From NCBI GenBank assembly GCA_021160155.1, contig JAGHDB010000299.1:1-9547 (forward strand): a stretch of DNA of 9,547 bases, written 5' to 3'. The DNA comes from Bacteroidales bacterium (lineage in GTDB: Bacteria; Bacteroidota; Bacteroidia; Bacteroidales; UBA12481). Both the position numbers and the translations under genes were made by a program. The first letter of the stretch is position 1, and each line of letters starts with the position of its first letter. Positions 1 to 6,985 of the stretch are shown piece by piece. Under the pieces are notes generated by a model. It had not been told where the DNA came from. It made no database searches and saw nothing but the letters and a program-made list of their open reading frames with translations.

Positions 1-1324
1 AGGAGCACTCCTGGTTGGCCCTCCGGGTACGGGTAAAACCTTGTTAGCCAAGGCTGTTGCAGGCGAAGCAAACGTTCCTTTCTTCTCTATGTCGGGATCT
101 GACTTTGTCGAGATGTTTGTCGGGGTAGGTGCTTCAAGAGTTCGGGACCTTTTCAAACAAGCCAAAGAGAAAGCACCGTGTATTGTTTTTATCGATGAAA
201 TTGATGCCATCGGCCGGGCCCGTGGCCGGAATCCCAATTTTGGCGCCAATGATGAGCGGGAAAATACCCTGAATCAGCTGTTAACCGAAATGGATGGATT
301 TGCTTCAAATTCAGGTGTGATCATTCTGGCAGCTACCAACCGGGCAGATGTACTGGACAAAGCGCTCCTCCGTGCCGGCCGTTTTGACAGGCAGATTCAC
401 GTGGAGTTGCCTGACCTGAACGAGCGAAAAGAGATCTTCAAGGTGCATCTTCGCCCGATAAAATATGATCCGAAACTGGATATTGACTTTTTCGCAAAAC
501 AGACTCCCGGATTTAGCGGAGCCGACATTGCCAATGTTTGTAATGAATCCGCGTTGATTGCTGCCCGCAGAAATAAAAAATTGGTTCAACGGCAGGATTT
601 TCTGGATGCAGTTGACCGGATTATCGGCGGACTGGAGAAGAAAAATAAAATTATCTCCCCCGAAGAGAAAAAAGCGGTAGCTTATCATGAAGCAGGACAT
701 GCCACAGTCAGTTGGTTACTTGAATACGCTCATCCGCTGGTTAAAGTAACCATTGTTCCGCGGGGCAAAGCTCTGGGAGCCGCATGGTACCTCCCCGAAG
801 AACGGCAATTAACTACCCGAGAGCAAATTATGGATGAGATCAGTTCATCACTCGGAGGCAGAGTGGCCGAAGAGCTCACCTTCAAACAAATATCAACCGG
901 GGCATTGAATGATCTGGAAAAAGCCACAAAACAAGCTTATGCCATGGTTTCCTATTTCGGCATGAGTGAAGAGATTGGCAACATAAGTTTTTATGATTCT
1001 ACCGGGCAATCCGAATATGCATTCAATAAACCCTATAGTGAAAAAACCGCTGAATTAATTGATTCCGAAGTAAAAAGAATTGTTGACGAAGCCTATGAAC
1101 GGGCGCGAAAAATACTGGTAAAACACAAAAAAGGGCACCAACAACTGGCTGAATTGTTGCTTGAAAGGGAAGTGATTTTCGCTGATGATCTGGAACAGGT
1201 ATTCGGGCCGAGAAAAGGCAATTCAAGTGAACTCCCATTCAGAAATAAAGAAGAGGATACAACTCCCGCAAAGAAAAAACGAGTAACCAAACCCAGGAAG
1301 AAAAAAGAGGAAACTGAAACCTAA
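1..1324 (+). CDS. ftsH: ATP-dependent zinc metalloprotease FtsH, 5'-truncated by the window edge
   Basis: Membrane-anchored AAA+ protease that extracts and degrades membrane and short-lived cytosolic proteins. The frame is open to base 2, so only the last 440 residues are seen; the N-terminal membrane segments and periplasmic domain lie outside. Visible in order: Walker A GPPGTGKT (bases 17-40), Walker B ending IDE (191-199), the second region of homology with ATNR and AGRFDRQ (about 335-395), the zinc-protease motif HEAGH (686-700), and the third zinc ligand Asp in GALNDLE (codon at 911-913). All catalytic residues are present, so the enzyme should be active. The C-terminus is a Lys/Arg-rich low-complexity tail, as I recall from Bacteroidota homologues. 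The LUD gene starts 10 bases after the stop on the same strand, so ftsH probably heads or belongs to the operon running through psd. Confidence 0.98.
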   Translation, partial: GALLVGPPGTGKTLLAKAVAGEANVPFFSMSGSDFVEMFVGVGASRVRDLFKQAKEKAPCIVFIDEIDAIGRARGRNPNFGANDERENTLNQLLTEMDGFASNSGVIILAATNRADVLDKALLRAGRFDRQIHVELPDLNERKEIFKVHLRPIKYDPKLDIDFFAKQTPGFSGADIANVCNESALIAARRNKKLVQRQDFLDAVDRIIGGLEKKNKIISPEEKKAVAYHEAGHATVSWLLEYAHPLVKVTIVPRGKALGAAWYLPEERQLTTREQIMDEISSSLGGRVAEELTFKQISTGALNDLEKATKQAYAMVSYFGMSEEIGNISFYDSTGQSEYAFNKPYSEKTAELIDSEVKRIVDEAYERARKILVKHKKGHQQLAELLLEREVIFADDLEQVFGPRKGNSSELPFRNKEEDTTPAKKKRVTKPRKKKEETET

Positions 1325-1334
1325 ACCCTGATTT

Positions 1335-1991
1335 ATGTCAAACCAGGAATCGAAGCAAAGAATTCTGCAAAAAATCCATGATGCCAAAGCCCGGTCGACC
1401 CGCCGCCTGAAAGTCCGGCCCGAAAAACCGTCTCTGGTACCGGAGGCTTATCTCGGCCATTCTGAAGCCATTCCCGAACTTGAGTTCGCCCGTAATCTGG
1501 TTGAAGTTAGTAATGGAAAATTTTCCTATTGCTCTGACCGGAATGAACTGGCTCATTCCCTTTCAGAACTTTATCAACAAAAGGGATGGTCAAAAGTATT
1601 CTGTGCAGAAAAGGAGATGCAATCCATCTTGGATGAAGCTTCAATCTCCTATTTCTCGGATTTTGGTAAAATACGGCAACTGGAAGTAGCAGTAACCGGT
1701 TGTGAATACCTGATTGCACGAACAGGAAGTATTATGGTTTCATCAGCCCAGGGATCCGGCAGGCGATTATTTGGTTTTGCGCCGGTACATCTGGTAATTG
1801 GCAAAAGCAGCCAATTGGTTCATGAATTAGGTGATGCATTGCAAAAAATGAAAAGCAAATACTCCACCCTGCCCTCGCAAGTTTCACTCATCACAGGGCC
1901 AAGCCGAACCGCCGACATAGAAAAAACATTGATCCTCGGGGCCCATGGCCCGCGCGAATTATTTATTTTTTTACTTAATGATCAAACTTAA
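1335..1991 (+). CDS. LUD-domain protein (LutC/YkgG-like), stand-alone
   Basis: 218 residues. The C-terminal two thirds carry the LUD-fold hallmarks: a Thr-Gly-Ser turn at residues 130-132 followed by a short strand, GPSRTADIE at 188-196 and GAHGP at 202-206, ending in a hydrophobic strand. The first 40 residues are basic and probably helical. LutC, the best-known relative, works with the iron-sulfur proteins LutA and LutB in lactate oxidation, but neither is present here, so a lactate role is not supported. The setting between ftsH and lipid-synthesis genes suggests another housekeeping role, which I cannot name. Cytosolic, with no signal peptide or membrane segment. The stop codon overlaps the next start by one base (TAATG), suggesting coupled translation. 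The family call is firm; the function is unknown. Confidence 0.9.
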   Translation: MSNQESKQRILQKIHDAKARSTRRLKVRPEKPSLVPEAYLGHSEAIPELEFARNLVEVSNGKFSYCSDRNELAHSLSELYQQKGWSKVFCAEKEMQSILDEASISYFSDFGKIRQLEVAVTGCEYLIARTGSIMVSSAQGSGRRLFGFAPVHLVIGKSSQLVHELGDALQKMKSKYSTLPSQVSLITGPSRTADIEKTLILGAHGPRELFIFLLNDQT

Positions 1992-2197
1992 TGGAACCTG
2001 ACTGGAAGGTAGTGTACACAGTAAACAAGCCTTATCAGGCTGAAATTATCAAAGACCTGCTTGAAAAAAACGGGATCACAACAGTGATCATGAACAAACG
2101 AGATTCAACCTATCTTGCTTTTGGCGAGATTGAAATCTATGTTCAGGAGGAGTTTGCCACTGAAGCCCGGAAATTATTAGAGCAAACAGAGCTTTGA
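1991..2197 (+). CDS. DUF2007 family small protein (putative signal-transducing protein)
   Basis: 68 residues, soluble and acidic, with an alpha/beta pattern: a strand near residues 6-10, a helix around 15-27 with the family-like AEIIKDLLEKNGI stretch, a second strand around 30-34, a third ending in IEIYV, and a C-terminal helix. This matches the small DUF2007 family, whose members share a ferredoxin-like look and are labelled putative signal-transducing proteins; no biochemical function is established that I know of. The start ATG shares its A with the upstream TAA stop. The stop TGA overlaps the proposed TTG start of cdsA. It may have a regulatory or adaptor role for neighbouring membrane-lipid enzymes, but that is inference from position only. 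Confidence 0.8.
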   Translation: MEPDWKVVYTVNKPYQAEIIKDLLEKNGITTVIMNKRDSTYLAFGEIEIYVQEEFATEARKLLEQTEL

Positions 2198-3015
2198 AAA
2201 AGTTTTGGATACGTACCGGCTCCGGATTAGCTTACGCCACCGTAATGATTATGGCTGTGGTGATTCATCCGCTGGTGTTTGCCGGGGTTTTTATGATCTT
2301 GTTGGGGATTACGCTTTCTGAATTTTACCGGATCGTTGCACTCGCGGGTTATCAACCCCAACGGTGGTTCGGCCTTTTCTCAGGGATGATCCTTTTCATC
2401 CTGACTTTTCTGTATTTATATCTCCCTGTAAATCATTTTATTCCTATATGGATTTTGCCGGTTATCTTTACGTTACTCCTTATCCAGTTATTTAAAAAAA
2501 CCAACCATCCAATCGCTGATGCCGCCGTAACTTTACTGGGACTTTTTTATGTAGCTCTGCCCATTACCCTGACAGCAGGTTTGGTTTATCCTCCGGCAAC
2601 CTCCACCTTTAGCCCGCAAATAATACTCTTTCTATATATGGTGATCTGGATTAATGATACAGGGGCATATCTGATCGGTTCGTTAGCCGGACGCCATCCG
2701 CTTTGGAAAAGAATATCTCCCGCGAAAACCGTCGAAGGGGTTGTTGCAGGTGTTCTGCTTGCGTATCTCGCTGCTTTTTTAACTCGTAGTTTGTTTCCGG
2801 AACTCACTTTTCAAATGAGGTTGATTTTAACCGGGGTGATTATTCTATTCGGCACATTAGGAGATCTGCTTGAATCAATGTTTAAACGAAGGGTACAGGT
2901 TAAAGACAGCGGCAAACTGATACCGGGTCACGGCGGTCTTCTCGACCGGCTTGACAGTCTGTTACTGGCTGTTCCCGCCGTCTATTTCACTCTGCTAATT
3001 CAGCAATGGCTATGA
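2194..3015 (+). CDS. cdsA: Phosphatidate cytidylyltransferase (CDP-diacylglycerol synthase)
   Basis: Inner-membrane enzyme that makes CDP-diacylglycerol from phosphatidate and CTP, the branch point of phospholipid synthesis. 273 residues, very hydrophobic, with roughly seven to eight membrane segments. The CDS-family signature is complete at residues 228-254: S228, K231-R232, K237-D238, then PGHGG at 244-248 and DR-x-D at 251-254. An upstream conserved NDTGAY motif is at 154-159. The start is TTG at 2194, overlapping the DUF2007 stop (TTGA). I prefer it to the later ATGs near 2245 because the following KKFWIRTGSG residues match the usual N-terminus, before the first membrane helix. No convincing ribosome-binding site precedes it, which is common in this phylum. 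It feeds PssA at 4918. Confidence 0.96.
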   Translation: MKKFWIRTGSGLAYATVMIMAVVIHPLVFAGVFMILLGITLSEFYRIVALAGYQPQRWFGLFSGMILFILTFLYLYLPVNHFIPIWILPVIFTLLLIQLFKKTNHPIADAAVTLLGLFYVALPITLTAGLVYPPATSTFSPQIILFLYMVIWINDTGAYLIGSLAGRHPLWKRISPAKTVEGVVAGVLLAYLAAFLTRSLFPELTFQMRLILTGVIILFGTLGDLLESMFKRRVQVKDSGKLIPGHGGLLDRLDSLLLAVPAVYFTLLIQQWL

Positions 3016-3680
3016 AAATCCACCGCGAAGGATACCGTACACTGCTTCCCCTGGGAGTTTTCGTATTAAGCATCTCTGCGCTGTTCTGGATCTGTATCGC
3101 CTGGTTATGGTTTAAACTGGTATTATTATCCGGAATTGCACTTGGCTTTTTATTTGTCACCTATTTTTTCAGGGATCCCCAAAGGAAATTCCATCAGGAT
3201 ACAAAAGCCATTATTGCTCCGGCGGATGGTGAAGTTATAGAAATTGAAAAAGAGTGGGTATCAGAATTCATGAACCGGGAGATGATCCGGGTTTCCATTC
3301 TGATGTGGGGTTATGATGTTCATATTAACTGGATCCCGGCATCCGGCCGGATTATCTATCAGCAATATCATCCCGGCAGGAACCTGATTGCCAAACATCC
3401 CAAAGCATCAGAATTAAATGAACGTTCAACCATTGTGATTGAAAGAACGAATGGAGATCAATTATTGGTCAGGCAAATTGCCGGAGTGCTGGCAAGGAGA
3501 GTTGTCACACGAACCAAACCCGGTCAACTGGTTAACCAGGGAGATGAGTTGGGATTTATCAAACTGGGATCAAGAATGGATGTATTTGTTCCGCTGAATG
3601 CCATTATCCACATCAACGTAGGAGTCAGAACCATTGGCCGCCAAACCGTACTGGCCTCCTGGGCAGACAACGTATCATAA
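3006..3680 (+). CDS. psd: Phosphatidylserine decarboxylase proenzyme, short type
   Basis: Converts phosphatidylserine to phosphatidylethanolamine, using a pyruvoyl group made by self-cleavage. 224 residues, the short form of the family. Two hydrophobic N-terminal segments (about residues 12-52) anchor it. Then come FFRDP at 54-58, APADGEV at 71-77, DVHIN at 104-108, and the self-cleavage site LGS at 187-189, where Ser189 would become the pyruvoyl group. Cleavage would give a beta chain of about 188 residues and an alpha chain of 36. The GS is followed by Arg-Met-Asp, as in short-type enzymes, rather than the Thr of the E. coli type. Two starts are possible: ATG at 3006, or ATG at 3012, which forms the compact ATGA overlap with the cdsA stop and gives MKIHREG. 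I regard 3012 as at least as likely. Confidence 0.95.
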   Translation: MAMKIHREGYRTLLPLGVFVLSISALFWICIAWLWFKLVLLSGIALGFLFVTYFFRDPQRKFHQDTKAIIAPADGEVIEIEKEWVSEFMNREMIRVSILMWGYDVHINWIPASGRIIYQQYHPGRNLIAKHPKASELNERSTIVIERTNGDQLLVRQIAGVLARRVVTRTKPGQLVNQGDELGFIKLGSRMDVFVPLNAIIHINVGVRTIGRQTVLASWADNVS

Positions 3681-3776
3681 TTTTTTTTCAACCTTTAACG
3701 ATTAATTAACAGCACTTTTCATTGGGATCCGTTTAATGTAAAATCAATTAGAAACCCACTTACACAGGAAGCTTTT
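3681..3776. other. Convergent intergenic gap between psd and the porV2-like gene
   Basis: 96 bases between two genes that end toward each other. A run of eight T residues follows the psd stop almost at once, but no GC-rich stem precedes it inside the gap. A short T-run also abuts the other gene's stop on the + strand. I see no strong hairpin, promoter or small ORF. Termination presumably happens here in both directions, but the mechanism is not visible. Confidence 0.5.
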
Positions 3777-4841
3777 TTATTGAACCGTCATATGCAGAGA
3801 AAGCAGATTTGAATATTGCACTCCCCCTATTTGTCCCACATTGGTTAAAGCATAATCGATAAAGAAATTCCGGTACTTGACCCCCAGGCCCAAATCAGGT
3901 TGAATCACCAGAGATTGGTTACCGTCAAAACCGGGTATGCGCTGCATATTACCCACACCGGCCCGGATAAAAAGCCAGCGGGCATAAATTAATTCAGCTC
4001 CGATAAAAGGATCAAAATTTACCGGTCCGGCAGGTAACAGGCCATGTCTTCTTCCATCAAAAGTAACATGCATATCGGCAGCCAGCCTCAGGTTTAATTT
4101 TTTTTGAATTTGAAATAACCTGGATCCTCCCAGGATCAATTTAGGAACCGTAACTTCCAAACTACTTGCAGGCAACTCATTGCCAGTCATTTTAAATACA
4201 TCATCAAGGAGGTCATGATTAAAGCTCCACGCATTAAAAGTACCCGTAGCATCCCGCAGTACTGCACCAACCTGCCACAGTCCGTGAATCCATGAGACAG
4301 CCGCATCCAGTCCAAACCCCCATGAGTGGGCAAAAGCGCCCGTTCGACGATATATCACCTTAAAATTGACTCCGGCATTTAATCCCGGTATGCCGGTCGT
4401 TCTGGCATAAGAAAGTAACACACCCAAATCAGATGCGGAAAAAGTTTGTATGCGGTCATACCGGATATTTCCATCCGCATCAATCAACTCCAGAGTATTC
4501 GGAATATCATCCACTCCCAGCCGGATTGCTGATAGAGCAACCACACTTTGATCATCCAACCGGTAGGAGGCAGCTCCGTAATCATATTTTGCCAGGCCGG
4601 CGAAATATTCGGCATGCATCAATCCAAAATCCATTCGATTCTCATTATTCAATAAATTGGCAGGATTCCAATAGGCAGCCGTAACATCATCAATCCATGC
4701 CACTCCGGCTCCACCCATTGCCATAATCCTCGCTCCCACGCCAATGGATAAAAAGTCATTGCTGTACTTCACCTGACCCGACAGCAAACCGGCAGTTCCG
4801 AAAAGCCACACAAACAGTAAGGGAATAATTCTTTTATGCAT
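3777..4841 (-). CDS. PorV/PorQ-family outer-membrane beta-barrel protein, PorV2-like
   Basis: 354 residues with a clear signal peptide: basic start (HKR), a hydrophobic core to about residue 20, and likely cleavage after LLSG (22). The mature start has the family's best mark, FLSIGVGAR followed by AMGGAGVA, then AYWNPA, shared by the FadL-like barrels PorV and PorQ and the UPF0164 group. The remainder is alternating short beta strands with glycine turns, ending in a strand with a hydrophobic/aromatic pattern typical of barrel C-termini. PorV shuttles cargo and PorQ holds the rim of the type IX secretion attachment complex; PorV2-type paralogues are shorter and their role is not settled. It lies alone, antiparallel between psd and pssA, and is divergent from pssA across a 76-base gap. 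The family call is good; the exact subtype is less sure. Confidence 0.8.
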   Translation of the reverse strand: MHKRIIPLLFVWLFGTAGLLSGQVKYSNDFLSIGVGARIMAMGGAGVAWIDDVTAAYWNPANLLNNENRMDFGLMHAEYFAGLAKYDYGAASYRLDDQSVVALSAIRLGVDDIPNTLELIDADGNIRYDRIQTFSASDLGVLLSYARTTGIPGLNAGVNFKVIYRRTGAFAHSWGFGLDAAVSWIHGLWQVGAVLRDATGTFNAWSFNHDLLDDVFKMTGNELPASSLEVTVPKLILGGSRLFQIQKKLNLRLAADMHVTFDGRRHGLLPAGPVNFDPFIGAELIYARWLFIRAGVGNMQRIPGFDGNQSLVIQPDLGLGVKYRNFFIDYALTNVGQIGGVQYSNLLSLHMTVQ

Positions 4842-4917
4842 AAAATTTCAGCTCTGGCAGCAGCCCTGTTGATTAAAACCTTCAATTTTAACTAATTTCA
4901 CCGTAAATTATTGCCTC
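4842..4917. promoter_or_regulatory. Divergent intergenic region, probable promoters for pssA and the porV2-like gene
   Basis: 76 AT-rich bases between divergent starts, so both promoters should lie here or just inside the genes. Toward pssA, a TTG at 4869-4871 is followed 21 bases later by TAATTTCA (4893-4900), a partial match to the Bacteroidota -33/-7 pattern. Toward the porV2-like gene, TAAAATTG on the minus strand resembles a -7 box, but I find no well-spaced -33. Neither start has a Shine-Dalgarno sequence. Confidence 0.35.
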
Positions 4918-5682
4918 ATGAAGAAACAAAACAATAAACAGGCACACTACTGGTACCAACATCTGCCAAATATACTTACATTACTAAACCTGTTGGCCGG
5001 AATCTTTGCAATTACTGTCACTTTCGGAGGATATCCTGTAACCGGTGCCTGGTTCATTCTTATTGCTTTCATCTTTGATTCATCAGACGGCACTATAGCC
5101 AGGCTACTCCATGCACAATCAGAGATAGGCAGAGAGCTCGACAGCCTGGCTGATCTCGTATCTTTCGGTGTAGCCCCTGCAGTAATCCTGACCACTCTGC
5201 TCCAGCAGCAAATGAAACTCCCTCCCGATTATTTGTCACGCCCGTTCGGGGAGTGGTTTGTAATATGGATCCCTTATATCATTCCGGTATTTTCGGCTCT
5301 TCGCCTGGCTAAATTTAATCTGGATGAAGATCAAAGGGATAAATTCACCGGACTTCCCACACCGGCAAATGCTCTCATTGTTTTAAGTTTTCCGCTGATC
5401 CTTAAATATCAACCGGATATTTTTCTGGCCAACTGGTTACAACATCCCTGGGTCATTATCGTTTACAGCATCCTGATTTCATTGGCACTGGTAGCTCCTT
5501 TAGATCTGTATTCCCTGAAACCCAAGGGATTTGGATGGAAAGTCAATCGTTTTCGGTATCTCTTCATCCTGCTGGCACTGCTGTTGGTAATCTTATGGCA
5601 GTACAGTGGATTAACTCTCATCGTCTTACTCTACCTGCCTGTCGGATGGGTACTGGCCAGATCGCAAAAAATTGCTGAATAA
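4918..5682 (+). CDS. pssA: CDP-diacylglycerol--serine O-phosphatidyltransferase
   Basis: Integral-membrane enzyme that makes phosphatidylserine from CDP-diacylglycerol and serine. 254 residues with about seven to eight hydrophobic segments. The CDP-alcohol phosphatidyltransferase motif is complete: D54-x2-D57-G58-x2-A61-R62-x8-G71-x3-D75-x3-D79, where the four Asp bind the two metals and Asp79 acts as base. The following LVSFGVAPA is typical of this PssA type rather than of PgsA. It supplies the substrate of Psd at 3006 and uses the product of CdsA at 2194, so the window holds the whole PE branch. Transcription starts separately, from the gap shared with the porV2-like gene. The gene ends 21 bases from the end of the convergent small ORF at 5704. 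Confidence 0.95.
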   Translation: MKKQNNKQAHYWYQHLPNILTLLNLLAGIFAITVTFGGYPVTGAWFILIAFIFDSSDGTIARLLHAQSEIGRELDSLADLVSFGVAPAVILTTLLQQQMKLPPDYLSRPFGEWFVIWIPYIIPVFSALRLAKFNLDEDQRDKFTGLPTPANALIVLSFPLILKYQPDIFLANWLQHPWVIIVYSILISLALVAPLDLYSLKPKGFGWKVNRFRYLFILLALLLVILWQYSGLTLIVLLYLPVGWVLARSQKIAE

Positions 5683-5703
5683 CAAGCCAATATTACAAAT
5701 CAA

Positions 5704-5829
5704 TTATTTATCATTCTGTTCAGGCAATGATTGTTCAGTTTTATTAAGCGCCAACCGGACAAGATAATAGCTGATCACGATCAGAACCGGCCAGGTAAGC
5801 AGCCATAAAACTCCTTCAAAATAGGTCAT
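5704..5829 (-). CDS. Putative CydX-like 41-residue membrane subunit of the bd oxidase
   Basis: ATG at 5829-5827, TAA at 5706-5704, 41 residues. It starts 25 bases after the cydB stop on the same strand, and the first upstream in-frame stop lies six codons before its ATG. The protein begins MTYFEG, has a single hydrophobic segment at about residues 7-24 (LWLLTWPVLIVIS within it), then a polar tail with R25, K30, E32, E37, D40 and K41. CydX, the small third subunit of proteobacterial cytochrome bd, is about 37 residues with one span, begins M-W-Y-F, and is encoded right after cydB. Shared here are the position, size, topology and Tyr3-Phe4. There is no overall alignment beyond that, so the assignment is inference. 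No Shine-Dalgarno is visible, as is common in the phylum. It could instead be an unrelated assembly peptide, or less likely a chance ORF. Confidence 0.7.
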   Translation of the reverse strand: MTYFEGVLWLLTWPVLIVISYYLVRLALNKTEQSLPEQNDK

Positions 5830-5854
5830 TAGTAAATGTATATTTTATCAGTTG

Positions 5855-6985
5855 TTAATATGCATGTTCCTCATTATTCAGTTCTTCAGTAGAAATCTTT
5901 GTGCGATTCATCATTCTCCATGTATACCAGATATAAGCTACAACAAACGGCACCATTAGCGAAACATAAGACATTACTGTCAGGGTAAAGTGGCTTGAAG
6001 ATGCATTCTCAATCGTCAGCGATGATTGTAAATCAAATGTTGATGGGTAGAAAGCAGTATGATTGAATCCGGCAGTAAGGAAAAGAGCCATTACCGTCAG
6101 CACGGTTCCGGCACCTGCCCACCAGATTCCTTTAACGGATTTGGTAAAGATCCCTGAAGCCAAACCCCAAAGCACCCCGAGTACACCAATAAGAAGTAAA
6201 ATCGACACTACCGGCATCTGGATCAGATTATGCAGATATTTATATGCTTCAAGAGTTACCTGACCGGTAGAGCGGTTATAATTGAACCCTTTAAGGAACA
6301 AGAGCCTGATCAGAAAAAAGAGAAAAAAGGCCAGGAATGGTATGGCATTAACAATTAACTGTCGCCGAGCCCGGTTTTGAACCTGGTCGTTGTCAATATT
6401 ATTAATAAAATACAACAGTGCCAGGAGGCGTGCCAGAAAAAATATGGAGATCCCGAGAGCCAGATTCTGCACATTAAGCGCTGCTTCAAGTCCCCGTGCC
6501 GGTCCCTGCCATTCAACCTGATTCATGACAGTCAGAGAAAACTCAGAACCGGTGAAAAAGGTTCCGACAACAATCCCCAGAAGGATGGTCCCCAGCGCCC
6601 CGTTGAGTAACAAAAAGGATTCATATACCCGCTGACCCAGTAAATTACCGGCTTTGGTTCTGAATTCATATGAGACCGCCTGTAATACAAATGCAAACAG
6701 AATAATGATCCAGACCCAGTAGGCCCCGCCAAAACTTGTGGCATAGAATAATGGGAAAGAGGCGAAGAAAGCTCCGCCAAAGGTGACCAGTGTAGTAAAT
6801 GTAAACTCCCATTTACGTCCCAGGGAATTTACCAGCAGGTCGCGCTCTTCCTCATTTTTACCCAAGGTGTAAAAGAGTGTCTGCCCTCCCTGAACAAACA
6901 TCAGAAATATCAGCAGGCTGCCGAGCAGGGAGATAATAATCCACCAGTATTGTTGCAAAGCTAAGTGTGACAAAGTTTCAAACAT
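5855..6985 (-). CDS. cydB: Cytochrome bd quinol oxidase subunit II, Bacteroidota type
   Basis: 376 residues with about eight to nine membrane helices; partner of CydA in the membrane-bound oxidase that oxidises quinol and reduces oxygen to water. Recognised by QYWWIIISLLG near the N-terminus, NSLGRKWEF at 53-61, GGAFFASFPLFYATSFGGAYW at 70-90 and SYEFRTKAGN at 105-114, which parallel E. coli CydB (NSIAPHW, GGALFAAWP). The conserved DGFD of the first helix is replaced: by eye, the E. coli Asp26 and Asp29 positions hold Met29 and Gln32, and Asp58 becomes Glu60. This agrees with what I remember of other Bacteroidota CydB and is not a lesion. Its ATG overlaps the cydA stop by one base (TAATG) and has a strong AGGAGG ahead of it. 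Confidence 0.95.
   Translation of the reverse strand: MFETLSHLALQQYWWIIISLLGSLLIFLMFVQGGQTLFYTLGKNEEERDLLVNSLGRKWEFTFTTLVTFGGAFFASFPLFYATSFGGAYWVWIIILFAFVLQAVSYEFRTKAGNLLGQRVYESFLLLNGALGTILLGIVVGTFFTGSEFSLTVMNQVEWQGPARGLEAALNVQNLALGISIFFLARLLALLYFINNIDNDQVQNRARRQLIVNAIPFLAFFLFFLIRLLFLKGFNYNRSTGQVTLEAYKYLHNLIQMPVVSILLLIGVLGVLWGLASGIFTKSVKGIWWAGAGTVLTVMALFLTAGFNHTAFYPSTFDLQSSLTIENASSSHFTLTVMSYVSLMVPFVVAYIWYTWRMMNRTKISTEELNNEEHAY

Noticed and set aside
311..700. 129-codon open frame on the - strand
   Set aside because: Antisense to the ftsH ATPase region, low-complexity Phe/Ser/Leu composition, no family resemblance.
2145..2150. AGGAGG within the DUF2007 gene as ribosome-binding site for cdsA
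   Set aside because: It is more than 40 bases before the TTG start and encodes ordinary Glu codons of the DUF2007 protein.
3681..3690. Run of T residues right after the psd stop, as an intrinsic terminator
   Set aside because: No GC-rich stem precedes it; the bases just upstream are psd coding sequence with no good dyad.
5855..6985. Loss of the DGFD motif as a sign that cydB is decaying
   Set aside because: The frame is intact and full length with other motifs kept, and the same replacement is, as I recall, normal in Bacteroidota CydB.
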